Positions 16,726 through 26,280 are shown, numbered from the stretch's first letter. The stretch is 58,764 nucleotides of DNA from Halanaerobium saccharolyticum (GCF_003259895.1 NZ_QLME01000020.1:1-58764), one strand, 5' to 3'. The notes: generated by a model from the letters alone, not told the origin. Translations and numbers: made by a program.

Positions 16726-19101
16726 TTGAGAGAACACAGTCTGGAAGTATTGGAATATAAAAAAATAATAAAAATGACTGCCGAGAGAGCGGCAACTAAA
16801 ATAGGGAAAGAAATTGTAAATAATTTAGAACCTGTAAGTAACAGCGATTATATTAAGCAAAGGCTGTCAGAAGTTACTGCCTTAAAATCAATGATGGACG
16901 AGTTTTCTACTCCACCTTTTGGTGGGGTGAGGGATATCAGAGATGATTTGAAAAAAGCAGCTAAAGGATCAGTACTCTCTACAGATGCTATCAGCAGAGT
17001 CAGGAGCACCCTCAGAGGGGTTTCAGAGCTAAAGCGTTATCTGGACGATATAGAGTCTAATTTGGATCCCCGGATAGTTGAAAGGGAATATCAAATAATT
17101 TATGATCTATGTGCGGATTTACAGAGCAGACCGGCTCTGGCCCGGGAGATTGATCGCTGTATTAATGAATATGGTGAGGTTGCAGATGATGCAAGTGCGA
17201 AATTAAAGTCTCTACGTTCAAAAATGGATTCTATAGAAAATTCTATTCGCGATAAACTGGACTCAATTATAAAAAGTAAACACTATGAGGATATGCTGCA
17301 GGAAAATATTGTAACAAGAAGAGAAAATCGTTATGTGGTGCCCGTGAAACAGGAACAGCGCAACAATTTTGATGGGATTGTGCACGGACAGTCTGCCAGT
17401 GGTTTAACTCTCTTTATGGAGCCAATGTCAGTAGTTAGATTAAACAATGAACTGCGAGAGGTTAGAGCTAAAGAGAGCGCAGAAATCCAGCGTATCTTAC
17501 AGATGCTCAGTTCAAAAATAGCTCAGTCTGAAGACATAATCAAAAAAGATTTAATGATTATCAGCAGGCTGGATAGTATTGCAGCTGCTGCTAAATTCAG
17601 TCTTGATTTTGAATGTAATGCACCTGAAATTAACGACCAGGGTCTGATAGAACTAAAGCAGGCTCGCCATCCCCTGTTAAAAGAAGATCCGGTACCAATT
17701 GATCTTAAACTGGGAGATGATATCTCAACTCTGGTAATTACAGGACCGAACACTGGAGGTAAGACTGTCTCCCTTAAAACCGTTGGTTTATTAACTCTGA
17801 TGACTCAGAGTGGTCTGCACATCCCCGCTGCAGCTAATTCTACGGTATCAGTGTTCAAAAAGATATTTGCCGATATTGGGGATGAACAGAGTATTGAACA
17901 GAGTTTGAGTACTTTTTCTTCTCACATGACCAGGATTAGAGAGTTTCTGGCAGAATCAGATAATTCTACTCTGGTTTTAATGGATGAACTTGGAGTTGGT
18001 ACAGATCCGGAAGAAGGTGCTGCTTTAGGAATTTCAATTTTAGAAAAACTGCAGCAGAAAAATGCAGTTACAATTGCTACTACTCATTATAGTCAGTTAA
18101 AAAGTTATGCTTATACTACTGATGAGGTAGAAAATGCTTCAGTTGAATTTGATATTGAAACTTTAAAGCCCACCTATAAATTAATAATGGGGGTTCCAGG
18201 TGGTTCTAATGCCTTTGAAATTGCTCTCAAACTGGGAATTCCGAGAGAAATAATTGATCGAGCCAGAACTCTTTTAAGTGATGAAGAAATTAAAGTTGAA
18301 GATATTATCAATGAGTTAAATCAGGAAAGAAATCGTTATCAAAAACTGCGGCAGGAAATGGAAGAATTCCGCAACCGTGAAAAAGAGTTAAAAGAAAAAT
18401 ATGAGAGAATGATTGAGGAACAGCGGCAGAAACACGAAGAAGAGATGAAGGCTGCTCGTGAGGAAGCAGAAGAAATTGTGGAGAAAACTAAAAAAGAAGC
18501 CCGTAGAATTATCTCTAACTTAAAAGAAAAAGATTTTACTAAGCGTTCGGAAGTTGATCGAGCTCAGACTTCTGCTAATCAAAATTTAAAAGAATTAAGT
18601 CAGATTTTAGAAACAGAAAATGAAAAAGAGAAAGAAAAAGTTTCGGCAGCTGACTTTAAGGTTGGAGATCAGGTAAGAGTGCGCAGTATTGGTCGCAAAG
18701 GTGAGATTACTTCTATTGATCGAGATAAAAAGGAAGCTCAGATTCAGGCTGGAATTATGCAGGTTACTGCTTCCTTAACTGATCTTGTCAAGGTTGACAT
18801 TCCGGAGGAGAATGAAGAAAAACAGCTTAAAAATTACAGAGTCCAGAAATCACAGCATGTTTCTCCAAAACTTGATCTCCGGGGAGAAAGATATGATGCA
18901 GCTCAACATAAGGTTGATAAATATTTAGATGATGCTTTTCTAGCTGGCTTAAATGAAGTAGAAATTGTTCATGGTAAAGGAACGGGAGCTCTGCGTCAGG
19001 CTGTGGAAGAAGTTTTAGAAAAGAATTCTCATGTTAAAGATTACCGACTTGGTAGACAAAAAGAAGGTGGAATGGGAGTTACAATAGTAAAGGTTCAGTA
19101 A
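16726..19101 (+). CDS. mutS2: endonuclease MutS2
   Basis: This 791-residue MutS paralogue lacks the mismatch-recognition domain. It acts on branched DNA and, in Bacillus, on collided ribosomes. It has a MutS core and ATPase with Walker A GPNTGGKT at about 340-347 and Walker B around LVLMDELGVGTDPEEG. A coiled coil spans about 520-640 (ELKEKYERMIEEQRQKHEEE). A KOW-like segment follows, and then the C-terminal Smr nuclease domain (LDLRGERYDAAQ at about 718, VEIVHGKGTGALRQAV). The TTG start follows CCGGAGG at good distance. A strong hairpin follows the gene. Confidence 0.96.
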   Translation: MREHSLEVLEYKKIIKMTAERAATKIGKEIVNNLEPVSNSDYIKQRLSEVTALKSMMDEFSTPPFGGVRDIRDDLKKAAKGSVLSTDAISRVRSTLRGVSELKRYLDDIESNLDPRIVEREYQIIYDLCADLQSRPALAREIDRCINEYGEVADDASAKLKSLRSKMDSIENSIRDKLDSIIKSKHYEDMLQENIVTRRENRYVVPVKQEQRNNFDGIVHGQSASGLTLFMEPMSVVRLNNELREVRAKESAEIQRILQMLSSKIAQSEDIIKKDLMIISRLDSIAAAAKFSLDFECNAPEINDQGLIELKQARHPLLKEDPVPIDLKLGDDISTLVITGPNTGGKTVSLKTVGLLTLMTQSGLHIPAAANSTVSVFKKIFADIGDEQSIEQSLSTFSSHMTRIREFLAESDNSTLVLMDELGVGTDPEEGAALGISILEKLQQKNAVTIATTHYSQLKSYAYTTDEVENASVEFDIETLKPTYKLIMGVPGGSNAFEIALKLGIPREIIDRARTLLSDEEIKVEDIINELNQERNRYQKLRQEMEEFRNREKELKEKYERMIEEQRQKHEEEMKAAREEAEEIVEKTKKEARRIISNLKEKDFTKRSEVDRAQTSANQNLKELSQILETENEKEKEKVSAADFKVGDQVRVRSIGRKGEITSIDRDKKEAQIQAGIMQVTASLTDLVKVDIPEENEEKQLKNYRVQKSQHVSPKLDLRGERYDAAQHKVDKYLDDAFLAGLNEVEIVHGKGTGALRQAVEEVLEKNSHVKDYRLGRQKEGGMGVTIVKVQ

Positions 19102-19155
19102 AAAATGAGTTTGATTTAAAATAGACAGCAGATTAATCAAAATATTTGAGATATA

Positions 19156-19196
19156 AAAAGGGATTTCTCCACTTTTAAATGGAGAAATCCCTTTTT
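19156..19196. terminator. bidirectional terminator between mutS2 and PBP gene
   Basis: AAAGGGATTTCTCCA and TGGAGAAATCCCTTT pair perfectly around a 7-8 base AT loop, with an A-run on one side and a T-run on the other. It lies between two convergent genes, so it can end both transcripts. Confidence 0.9.
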
Positions 19197-19246
19197 AATA
19201 TATATTTAATTTAATATTATTATTTTAAGAGTATAACTATTTTAAT

Positions 19247-21664
19247 TTAATCATTACCGAAGATATCAAATAGACTTCTGATAGAATCCTCTGACTCCTC
19301 AGAACTGTCATCTGAATCAGATTCTGTACTGGTATCTGCATCTTCAGTCAGCGGCTGACTGGCAGGATGCAAATTACAAATTCTATTTGGCTTATTTTCA
19401 TAACGCGGATTACCATTTCTCTGCACCTTGGGAATTCCGTATTCATGATCAATCTGCTGTACAGGTTCTCCTGCTTCAATTGTATAAGTTCCTCTTACCA
19501 GATCTTCTGAGCTTTTACTGGAGTTAACCTCTCTAAATGTTTTCTGTGTTGGTCCGATTCTAATTCCTGAATCAGAAATGTAATGTCTTTCTTCCACCTG
19601 ATCAGCCGGACAATTTTCTGTTGCCAGCAGACCACTTTGACGGTCAACACGAACAGTTTTTACAGGTCCATGTAGACTTTCCCTTTCAGTTGGTTCAGTA
19701 CCATTAATATAGGGCAGCACATCAATTCTTGGTGAATATTGATTTGAAAGCAGTCCTGTATAAGGATCAACATCCACTTCAATTATATTATCTGGCTTCT
19801 GGAAATTGATAACTGGCATATCTTTTACTGCTTCTCTCATATAATCTCCCCAGATTTGGGCTGCTTCCCCACTCCCCACTGTTTTAACATCATACTCCAT
19901 TGAGCGATTTGTATCTTCACCAATCCAGACACTTGTTGCAATCTGAGAAGTAAAACCTACAAACCAGGCATCAGTATAGTCATTTGTGGTACCAGTTTTA
20001 CCACCGACATCGCGGTTCATTTGAGCTCTGCGCCCGGTTCCATTGTCAACAACACTCTTTAACATAGAAGTAATTAAGTAACTATTGTCTTCTGACATAA
20101 CCATTTTACTTTCCGGCTGGGCTTCATAAATTAAATTATCGTGTTTATCATAAACTTCAGTTATAGCATGCGGTTCGGTATAAATACCCTTATTGGCAAA
20201 TACACTGTAAGCAGAAGCCATTTCTATTGGAGTAACTCCCCGGTTTAAACCTCCAAGTGCAAGTGAATAATGATCATTAAGCCCATCATTTTTAGTAAAG
20301 GTTGAAATACCAAGGCGTTCTGTAAAATCAATTACACTCTTAACTCCAACATCCTGAATTAATTTTACTGCTGCTACATTGACCGAATTAGTCAGAGCGG
20401 TATTTAAATTGATTAAGCCTCTGTAGCGGTCTCCATAATTTCGAGGCCAGATGCTTAATTTATCACCTTTGCCAGTCTCGGAAGCAAGCATTGGTAAATC
20501 GTTAATTACAGTACCAGTTGTATAATCTCCCTCAATTAAGGCAGTAGAGTAGACAAAGGGCTTAAAAGCAGAACCCGGCTGTCTTACAGCCTGATAAGCC
20601 CGATTAAATTGATCAGTTCCACGTCCCCCAATCATTGCTCTGATTGCACCGCTATTAACATCTAAACTGACCAGTGAGAGCTGGGGTTGTAAATTTTCGC
20701 TCTGACTGCTCTGAAAGGAAGGAATAAATCCATTTTCAATCTTATTATTTATAGTTTCTTCTGCTAAATCCTGCATTTCTGGATTTAATGTGGTATGAAC
20801 CTTTAATCCCCCACTGTAGACCATGGAAGCTCCAAAACGATTAATTAGCTGATCCCTGACATAAAGGGTAAAATAATGAGCTGAATTATCTTCACTTTCC
20901 TCTACAGTATCCAGATTCAACTCGGCATTTTTGGCCTGATCTCTTTCCGCTTCCGTAATATATCCCAGTTCGTACATCCTATCTAAAACTACATTTCTTC
21001 TCCTAATTGCACGTTCTGGATAACGAAGGGGGGTATAATTATTTGGAGACTGGGGTAAACCAGCAATTAATGCTGATTCTGCCAGAGTCAGATCTTCAAC
21101 ACTTTTACCAAAATACTGCAGAGAAGCTGTTTCAACTCCATAAGCACTGTGACCTAAAAAGATTTCATTTAAATACATTTCTAAAATCTCAGATTTGGTA
21201 TATAAGCGTTCAAACTGAATGGCCAGATATGCTTCCTGAATTTTTCGCAGATAATTTTTATCTAAAGTTAAAAAAGCATTTCTTGCTAGCTGCTGGGTTA
21301 TTGTACTTGCCCCCTGATCAAGTAAATCTCCTTTCATAATATTATTTATCATGGCCCGCCCAATTCCCCAGAAATCAATACCGTGGTGCACATAAAATTT
21401 AGTATCTTCAATAGCTACAATTGCGTTTTTTAGATCTTCCGGCATTCTTTCCAGGGGAACATAAACTCTATTTTCCTTAAATAATTTTGTTAAAAGCTCA
21501 CCGTCAGCATCGTAAATTAAAGTTGCTTCACTTGAACCTTTATAATCTGTGATATCAGGAGTATCCTGAATTATCCAGGTGACAGCACCTAAGATAGCGC
21601 CTGTTCCCAGGGCAAAAATTAATAAAAAAGTTATTAAAAATATTGCCTTTGTTCTTTTCTTCAT
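19247..21664 (-). CDS. penicillin-binding protein 1A family (class A PBP)
   Basis: This 805-residue bifunctional peptidoglycan synthase is anchored by one N-terminal membrane segment (about 7-30). The glycosyltransferase 51 domain (about 55-230) shows IEDTKFYVHHGIDFWGIGRA and QGASTITQQLARN. The transpeptidase domain has the serine motif RQPGSAFKPF, the middle motif SVN in LTNSVNVAAVK, and KTGT in VGGKTGTTNDYTDAWF. The C-terminus is a Ser/Asp/Glu-rich tail. I start at the ATG at 21662-21664, which follows GGGAGG; an upstream in-frame start would place that ribosome site within the coding region. It is divergent from tyrS. Confidence 0.94.
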   Translation of the reverse strand: MKKRTKAIFLITFLLIFALGTGAILGAVTWIIQDTPDITDYKGSSEATLIYDADGELLTKLFKENRVYVPLERMPEDLKNAIVAIEDTKFYVHHGIDFWGIGRAMINNIMKGDLLDQGASTITQQLARNAFLTLDKNYLRKIQEAYLAIQFERLYTKSEILEMYLNEIFLGHSAYGVETASLQYFGKSVEDLTLAESALIAGLPQSPNNYTPLRYPERAIRRRNVVLDRMYELGYITEAERDQAKNAELNLDTVEESEDNSAHYFTLYVRDQLINRFGASMVYSGGLKVHTTLNPEMQDLAEETINNKIENGFIPSFQSSQSENLQPQLSLVSLDVNSGAIRAMIGGRGTDQFNRAYQAVRQPGSAFKPFVYSTALIEGDYTTGTVINDLPMLASETGKGDKLSIWPRNYGDRYRGLINLNTALTNSVNVAAVKLIQDVGVKSVIDFTERLGISTFTKNDGLNDHYSLALGGLNRGVTPIEMASAYSVFANKGIYTEPHAITEVYDKHDNLIYEAQPESKMVMSEDNSYLITSMLKSVVDNGTGRRAQMNRDVGGKTGTTNDYTDAWFVGFTSQIATSVWIGEDTNRSMEYDVKTVGSGEAAQIWGDYMREAVKDMPVINFQKPDNIIEVDVDPYTGLLSNQYSPRIDVLPYINGTEPTERESLHGPVKTVRVDRQSGLLATENCPADQVEERHYISDSGIRIGPTQKTFREVNSSKSSEDLVRGTYTIEAGEPVQQIDHEYGIPKVQRNGNPRYENKPNRICNLHPASQPLTEDADTSTESDSDDSSEESEDSIRSLFDIFGND

Positions 21665-21688
21665 TACTTTACCTCCCGTCAATAAAAT

Positions 21689-21694
21689 ATTATA
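21689..21694 (-). promoter_or_regulatory. extended -10 promoter for PBP gene
   Basis: On the minus strand TGTTATAAT gives a TG-extended -10 box 24 bases upstream of the PBP start. No good -35 is present, as is usual for extended -10 promoters. A 12-bp palindrome lies in the spacer region (21700-21711). Confidence 0.5.
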
Positions 21695-21721
21695 ACATAA
21701 AACAGCTGTTTATGGTACCCC

Positions 21722-21750
21722 TTGTTACTAATTAATCTATCTGTTATAAT
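21722..21750 (+). promoter_or_regulatory. promoter for tyrS
   Basis: TTGTTA (21722-21727) and TATAAT (21745-21750) are separated by 17 bases. The transcript would start near 21757, leaving a leader of about 57 bases that holds a hairpin and a possible short ORF. Confidence 0.75.
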
Positions 21751-21779
21751 TAAATGACAAAGGATACAGGAGGTGAAGT

Positions 21780-21813
21780 ACCTGTTGCCTACAGCAAGGG
21801 ACAGGTGTTTTTT
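21780..21813 (+). promoter_or_regulatory. hairpin in tyrS leader overlapping its ribosome site
   Basis: ACCTGT (21780-21785) pairs with ACAGGT (21801-21806), with further weaker pairs inside, and a run of six Ts (21808-21813) abuts the tyrS ATG. The 3' arm contains AGGTG (21803-21807), the only plausible tyrS ribosome site, six bases from the ATG. The hairpin could act as a terminator or hide the ribosome site. A strong AGGAGGTG at 21768-21775 precedes it. Confidence 0.5.
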
Positions 21814-23034
21814 ATGGAAATTAAGGAACAGATAAAGATATTAAAAAGAGGGATAAGTGATCTTATCTCTGAGGAAGATCTTAAAGAAAAATTGGTGGAA
21901 GCAGAAAAAGAAGGAAGACCTTTAAAGGTTAAGCTTGGACTTGATCCATCAGCCCCGGATATTCATCTGGGACATACAGTGGTACTTCGCAAGTTAAAGC
22001 AGTTTCAGGATTTGGGGCACGAAGTTTATTTAATTATTGGTGATTTCACCGGAATGATTGGAGATCCAACCGGTAAATCCGAGACCAGAAATCAGCTGAC
22101 CAGAGAAGAAGTTTTAGAAAATGCCCGTACATACCAGGAACAGTTTTCTAAAGTGCTGGATCCCGAAAAGACCAGAGTGGTTTTTAATGGGGACTGGTTA
22201 AGTGAAATGGATTTTGCTGATGTTTTAGAATTATCTGCTCATTATACTGTGGCGAGAATGCTGGAGCGTGATGATTTTTCTAAACGTTATAATTCCGGAA
22301 AGCCAATTGGAATTCACGAATTTTTCTATCCCTTAATGCAGGGATATGATTCTGTAGCAATTGAAGCCGATGTAGAATTAGGCGGAACAGATCAGCGTTT
22401 CAATTTGTTAGTTGGGCGTAAATTACAGCAGGAGTATGGTCAGGATGCCCAGGTAGTTTTAATGATGCCTTTACTTGAAGGTTTAGATGGTGTCAATAAA
22501 ATGAGTAAGAGTTTAAATAACTATATCGGTGTTTATGATCAACCAGCTGATATGTTTGGTAAAGTAATGTCAATTCCAGATGATATGATCCTCCGTTATT
22601 TTGAACTTTTAACTGATGTTTCAATTGAGCGTTTAAATGAAATGAAGGAAAAACTGGATCGCGATGATTTTAATCCAATGGAGTTAAAAAAAGAACTGGC
22701 GCATGAGATTGTAACAGAGTATCACAGTGAAGAAGATGCAGTTGAAGCCCGCCAGGAATTTGAAAGTGTATTCTCCAAGGGTAATCTACCAGAAGATATT
22801 CCGGTAATTGAGATTTCAGAATCAGATTTAGAAAATGGTGAACTCTGGATAGTGAAGCTGGTAGCTGCAACTGGACTTGTTGATTCCAACAGTCAGGCCC
22901 GGCGGATGATTAAACAGGGTGCGGTTAGTATTAATGATGAGAAATATGAAAAAATTAATCTGGATATTGAGGTTGAGGATGGAATGATTATTCAGATTGG
23001 TAAACGCCGCTTCGCTAAAATTAAATTAGTTTAG
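21814..23034 (+). CDS. tyrS: tyrosine--tRNA ligase
   Basis: This 406-residue class I synthetase charges tRNA-Tyr. The HIGH-type motif is HLGH in [19 protein letters not shown] (about residue 49). KMSKS appears in [11 protein letters not shown] at about 230. The C-terminal S4-like RNA-binding domain follows ([21 protein letters not shown]). It resembles the TyrZ-type subgroup. The ATG at 21814 gives the usual N-terminus; an in-frame ATG at 21754 lies at or before the predicted transcription start, so it cannot be used from this promoter. No T-box is seen here, unlike thrS and pheST; instead the leader has a hairpin and a possible upstream ORF. Confidence 0.95.
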   Translation: MEIKEQIKILKRGISDLISEEDLKEKLVEAEKEGRPLKVKLGLDPSAPDIHLGHTVVLRKLKQFQDLGHEVYLIIGDFTGMIGDPTGKSETRNQLTREEVLENARTYQEQFSKVLDPEKTRVVFNGDWLSEMDFADVLELSAHYTVARMLERDDFSKRYNSGKPIGIHEFFYPLMQGYDSVAIEADVELGGTDQRFNLLVGRKLQQEYGQDAQVVLMMPLLEGLDGVNKMSKSLNNYIGVYDQPADMFGKVMSIPDDMILRYFELLTDVSIERLNEMKEKLDRDDFNPMELKKELAHEIVTEYHSEEDAVEARQEFESVFSKGNLPEDIPVIEISESDLENGELWIVKLVAATGLVDSNSQARRMIKQGAVSINDEKYEKINLDIEVEDGMIIQIGKRRFAKIKLV

Positions 23035-23046
23035 ACAGCAGCTGAA

Positions 23047-23323
23047 ATTTATTTTTCTGCTTACTTTAAAGTATAGATATTTTAAGAATCTAAAAATCAA
23101 ATTGAACTCCAGATCAATTTTTAATAAACTAAGATTCGTATTTGCAGCTAAATCAGCTTTCCTTCCCGAAGGAACGTCCTGTTCCTCGGTCAGCTCAGAG
23201 CATCCATGCTCTTCGAACTGATTTAGCCTTAATATTCATCAAGTTTATTTTTAAAAATTGCTAAAGTCATTAAATTTGATTTTTAGATTTGAAAATTATA
23301 TTTTTAAAAGCAGAAAAATAAAT
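23047..23323. repeat. large imperfect palindrome 1 (MITE-like or structured RNA)
   Basis: The outer arms ATTTATTTTTCTGCTT (23047-23062) and its exact complement (23308-23323) are 16-base perfect matches. Inside them TCTAAAAATCAAATT (23089-23103) pairs perfectly with 23273-23287, CAATTTTTA..ATAAACT (from about 23115) pairs with 23241-23259, and GCTAAATCAG (23147-23156) pairs with 23218-23227. The GC-richer centre (23157-23217) holds smaller hairpins CCTTC/GAAGG, GAAC/GTTC and AGAGC/GCTCT. No protein-coding frame fills it. This accounts for most of the tyrS-alaS gap. Confidence 0.7.
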
Positions 23324-23436
23324 CCATCTTTTAATAACCAATTAAATTTTAACTCAGCAGTTATTAGAAGGTCAGCTGCATTAGTTATTAGGAAAAGAAT
23401 ATAAACTTAAACAACAAGGATTAGGATAAATTTTTA

Positions 23437-23615
23437 CTTTCTCTCAGATATTTTAAATCGGAACAGCTTTGAATAGAATTAATTATGAAATAGATTGTTC
23501 AATGTCTGACTGAGCCCTGTTTGTTATTTTAATTATTACCAGGGCGAAGGAGTTAGAACAATCCATAATTAATTCTTAATGAAAAGCGTTGTGGAGATTA
23601 ATATCTGAGAGAAAG
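23437..23615. repeat. large imperfect palindrome 2, upstream of alaS
   Basis: CTTTCTCTCAGATATT (23437-23452) is the exact complement of 23600-23615. Inside it AGAATTAATTATG (23475-23487) pairs with 23564-23576, GATTGTTC (23493-23500) with 23556-23563, and GCCCTG (23514-23519) with 23540-23545. The structure ends 28 bases before the alaS start codon. No T-box sequence was seen. It could be the alaS leader RNA, or a mobile palindrome like its neighbour. Confidence 0.65.
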
Positions 23616-23643
23616 AAATAAATTTATAGAGAGGAAGGTTTAA

Positions 23644-26280
23644 ATGATTAAAAGTGGAGATGAAATAAGACAGGCTTATCTTGATTTTTTTAAATCAAAG
23701 GGACATTTGATTTTAGATAGTGCACCTCTGGTTCCTAAAAATGATCCAAGTCTGTTGTGGATAAATGCAGGGATGGCTCCCTTTAAGCCATATTTTGACG
23801 GCAGTCTTGAGCCACCTAAAAATCGTATTGCTACCAGTCAGAAGTGTATCCGTACAAATGATATAGAAAATGTGGGTAAAACAGCACGCCATCATACCTA
23901 TTTTGAAATGCTTGGTAACTTTTCTTTTGGGGATTACTTCAAAGAAGAGGCAATTACCTGGGGTTGGGAATTTGTAACGGAAGTACTGGAACTGGACGAA
24001 GATAAGCTCTGGATTACAATTTATGAGGAAGACGAAGAAGCCTTTAAAATCTGGCATGACCAGGTTGGTCTGCCGGAAGCAAGAATTGTCAGAATGGGTA
24101 AAAAAGAAAACTTCTGGCAGATTGGAACTGGCCCCTGTGGCCCCTGTTCTGAAATTCATTATGATCGGGGAGTAGAAGCCGGTGATAGTGAAGAAGATGT
24201 GCTTGGTGGTGAAGGTGATAGATATTTAGAAATTTGGAATCTTGTCTTTACTCAGTACAATTATACTGAAGCCGGAGAATACAGAGAACTACCCAATAAA
24301 AATATAGATACCGGGATGGGCCTGGAACGAGTTGCTTCCATTTTACAGGAGACGGAAACCAATTTTGAAACAGATTTGATTAAACCGATTATTGATCAGG
24401 TAGTAAAAATGACAGGGATTTCCTATCGGCAAGATGAAGAAAGTGTAACAGCACATAGAGTTATTGCTGATCATATCCGTTCAGCTTCGGTTGCTATTTC
24501 TGATGGAGCTTTACCTTCTAATGAGGGTCGTGGTTATGTAATTCGGCGTCTGATTAGAAGAGCTGCCCGTTATGGACGTAAACTTGGTTTTGAAAAACCA
24601 TTTTTATATAAATTAGTAGAAAAAACAGCTGAGATAGTAAAGGGAGTAGCACCTGATCTCAAAAAACAGCTGGCCCATGTTAAAAATGTTTTGAAATCTG
24701 AGGAAGAAAGTTTCTTAAAAACTTTAGAACAGGGCTTAAATATGCTAGAAGATATGTTAAGAGAACTTAAAGCAGAAAATAAAACTGTTCTGGCAGGTAA
24801 AGAGGCTTTTCGTTTATACGATACCTATGGTTTTCCACTTGATTTAACTGAAGATATTGCCGCTGAAGCCGGAATTAAGGTTGACGAAAAAGGATTTGAA
24901 AAAGAAATGGAAGCTCAGCGTAAACGGGCTAGAGAAGCCAGAGAGGAAACTTCTTTCAGCAGTGGTGAGGTAGAAAAACTTTATGCAGAATTTAAAGATC
25001 AGATTGAAGAGGATAATTTTACCGGCTATCATTCTTTAAAAGAAAAAACTAAAGTTATAGGTCTGCTTAAGGATAATCAGAAAGTCAAAGAGCTTGTGGA
25101 AGGTGAAGAAGGAGATCTTATACTTGCTAAAACTCCATTTTATGCAGAAAGTGGAGGTCAGATTGGTGATGAGGGTATAATTAAGAATGATAATTTTGAA
25201 GTGGAAGTTAAAAATACAATTAAAAAAGCAGAAGTTTTTGTACATCAAGTTGAGGTAAAGGATGGTCGAATAGAAGTTGGAGCTGAGGTAGAGGCAGTTG
25301 TTTATCACAACAGACGCCAGGCAACAGCAAGACATCACTCAGCTACTCATCTGCTGCACAAAGCTTTAAAAGAGGTTTTAGGTGAACATGTAAATCAGTC
25401 TGGATCTCTGGTGGCTCCGGATCGACTGCGTTTTGACTTCACACATTTTTCTGCGCTGACTGAGGAAGAATTAGAAACAATTGAAAGAAAAGTAAATCAG
25501 GCGGTAATGGAAAATTATAATGTCGAAACTGAAGTTAAGGGAATTGATGAAGCTAAAGAAATGGGAGCAACTGCTCTCTTTGGAGAAAAATATGGAGAAG
25601 AAGTAAGAGTTGTCAAAATGGGTGATTTTAGTCTGGAATTATGTGGGGGAACTCATGTGGAGGCAACTGGAGATATTGGGGTTTTTAAAATTATTTCTGA
25701 AAGTGGAATTGCAGCTGGAGTCAGAAGAATAGAAGCTGTGACTGGGGAATATGCTCTGGATTATTTTAATTCTAAGCTGGAACTTTTAAAGCAGACGGCA
25801 GCTGAGTTAAAAACTGAACCGGATAACCTCTTACAGCGGGTAAAACAGCTTCAGAAAGAGCAGAAAGATTTAGAAAAAGAATTAGAAGCATTAAAACAGA
25901 AACTGGCAGGTTCTAAAAAGGATGAACTTATCGATCAACTGCAGCAAATTGAAGGTGTTAATCTGCTGACAGCAGAACTTGAAGATCTTGATAATTCAGC
26001 TTTGAGAAACTTAAATGATCAGCTTAAAGATAAAGTTGATTCGGCTGTAATTGTTCTGGCCAGCAAAGGTAATAATAAAGTAATCTTTGTTGCTTCTGTG
26101 ACTGAAGATTTAATTGCAAAAGGATTTAAAGCTGGAGATATTATTTCAAAAGTTGCCAGAATTGCCGGAGGTGGTGGTGGTGGACGTCCTGATATGGCCC
26201 AGGCAGGAGGTTCAAAACCGGATAAAACTTCTGAAGCACTGGCAGAAGTAGAAAAAATTGTAAGAGAAATTGCAGGTTAA
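23644..26280 (+). CDS. alaS: alanine--tRNA ligase
   Basis: This 878-residue class II synthetase has a catalytic core (about 1-450, starting with DFFKSKGHLILDSAPLVP). The editing domain has HHSATHLLH at about 564 and CGGTHV at about 666, the zinc-coordinating set that hydrolyses mischarged Ser/Gly-tRNA. A coiled coil (about 715-760) leads to the C-Ala (DHHA1) domain ending in GGGGGGRPDMAQAGG. The ATG follows GAGAGGAAGG. It begins a gene order (alaS-ireB-ruvX-DUF1292-mltG) shared with Bacillus, interrupted here after ireB. Confidence 0.97.
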   Translation: MIKSGDEIRQAYLDFFKSKGHLILDSAPLVPKNDPSLLWINAGMAPFKPYFDGSLEPPKNRIATSQKCIRTNDIENVGKTARHHTYFEMLGNFSFGDYFKEEAITWGWEFVTEVLELDEDKLWITIYEEDEEAFKIWHDQVGLPEARIVRMGKKENFWQIGTGPCGPCSEIHYDRGVEAGDSEEDVLGGEGDRYLEIWNLVFTQYNYTEAGEYRELPNKNIDTGMGLERVASILQETETNFETDLIKPIIDQVVKMTGISYRQDEESVTAHRVIADHIRSASVAISDGALPSNEGRGYVIRRLIRRAARYGRKLGFEKPFLYKLVEKTAEIVKGVAPDLKKQLAHVKNVLKSEEESFLKTLEQGLNMLEDMLRELKAENKTVLAGKEAFRLYDTYGFPLDLTEDIAAEAGIKVDEKGFEKEMEAQRKRAREAREETSFSSGEVEKLYAEFKDQIEEDNFTGYHSLKEKTKVIGLLKDNQKVKELVEGEEGDLILAKTPFYAESGGQIGDEGIIKNDNFEVEVKNTIKKAEVFVHQVEVKDGRIEVGAEVEAVVYHNRRQATARHHSATHLLHKALKEVLGEHVNQSGSLVAPDRLRFDFTHFSALTEEELETIERKVNQAVMENYNVETEVKGIDEAKEMGATALFGEKYGEEVRVVKMGDFSLELCGGTHVEATGDIGVFKIISESGIAAGVRRIEAVTGEYALDYFNSKLELLKQTAAELKTEPDNLLQRVKQLQKEQKDLEKELEALKQKLAGSKKDELIDQLQQIEGVNLLTAELEDLDNSALRNLNDQLKDKVDSAVIVLASKGNNKVIFVASVTEDLIAKGFKAGDIISKVARIAGGGGGGRPDMAQAGGSKPDKTSEALAEVEKIVREIAG

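Noticed and set aside
23161-23217. The GC-rich hairpin cluster inside palindrome 1 as a tRNA or small structured RNA gene
   Set aside because: No cloverleaf, T-loop or CCA could be formed, and it is better explained as the centre of the larger palindrome.
24844-25338. Two minus-strand ORFs inside alaS rich in Phe, Leu and Ser
   Set aside because: They are low-complexity shadows of a Lys/Glu-rich coding strand without start signals.
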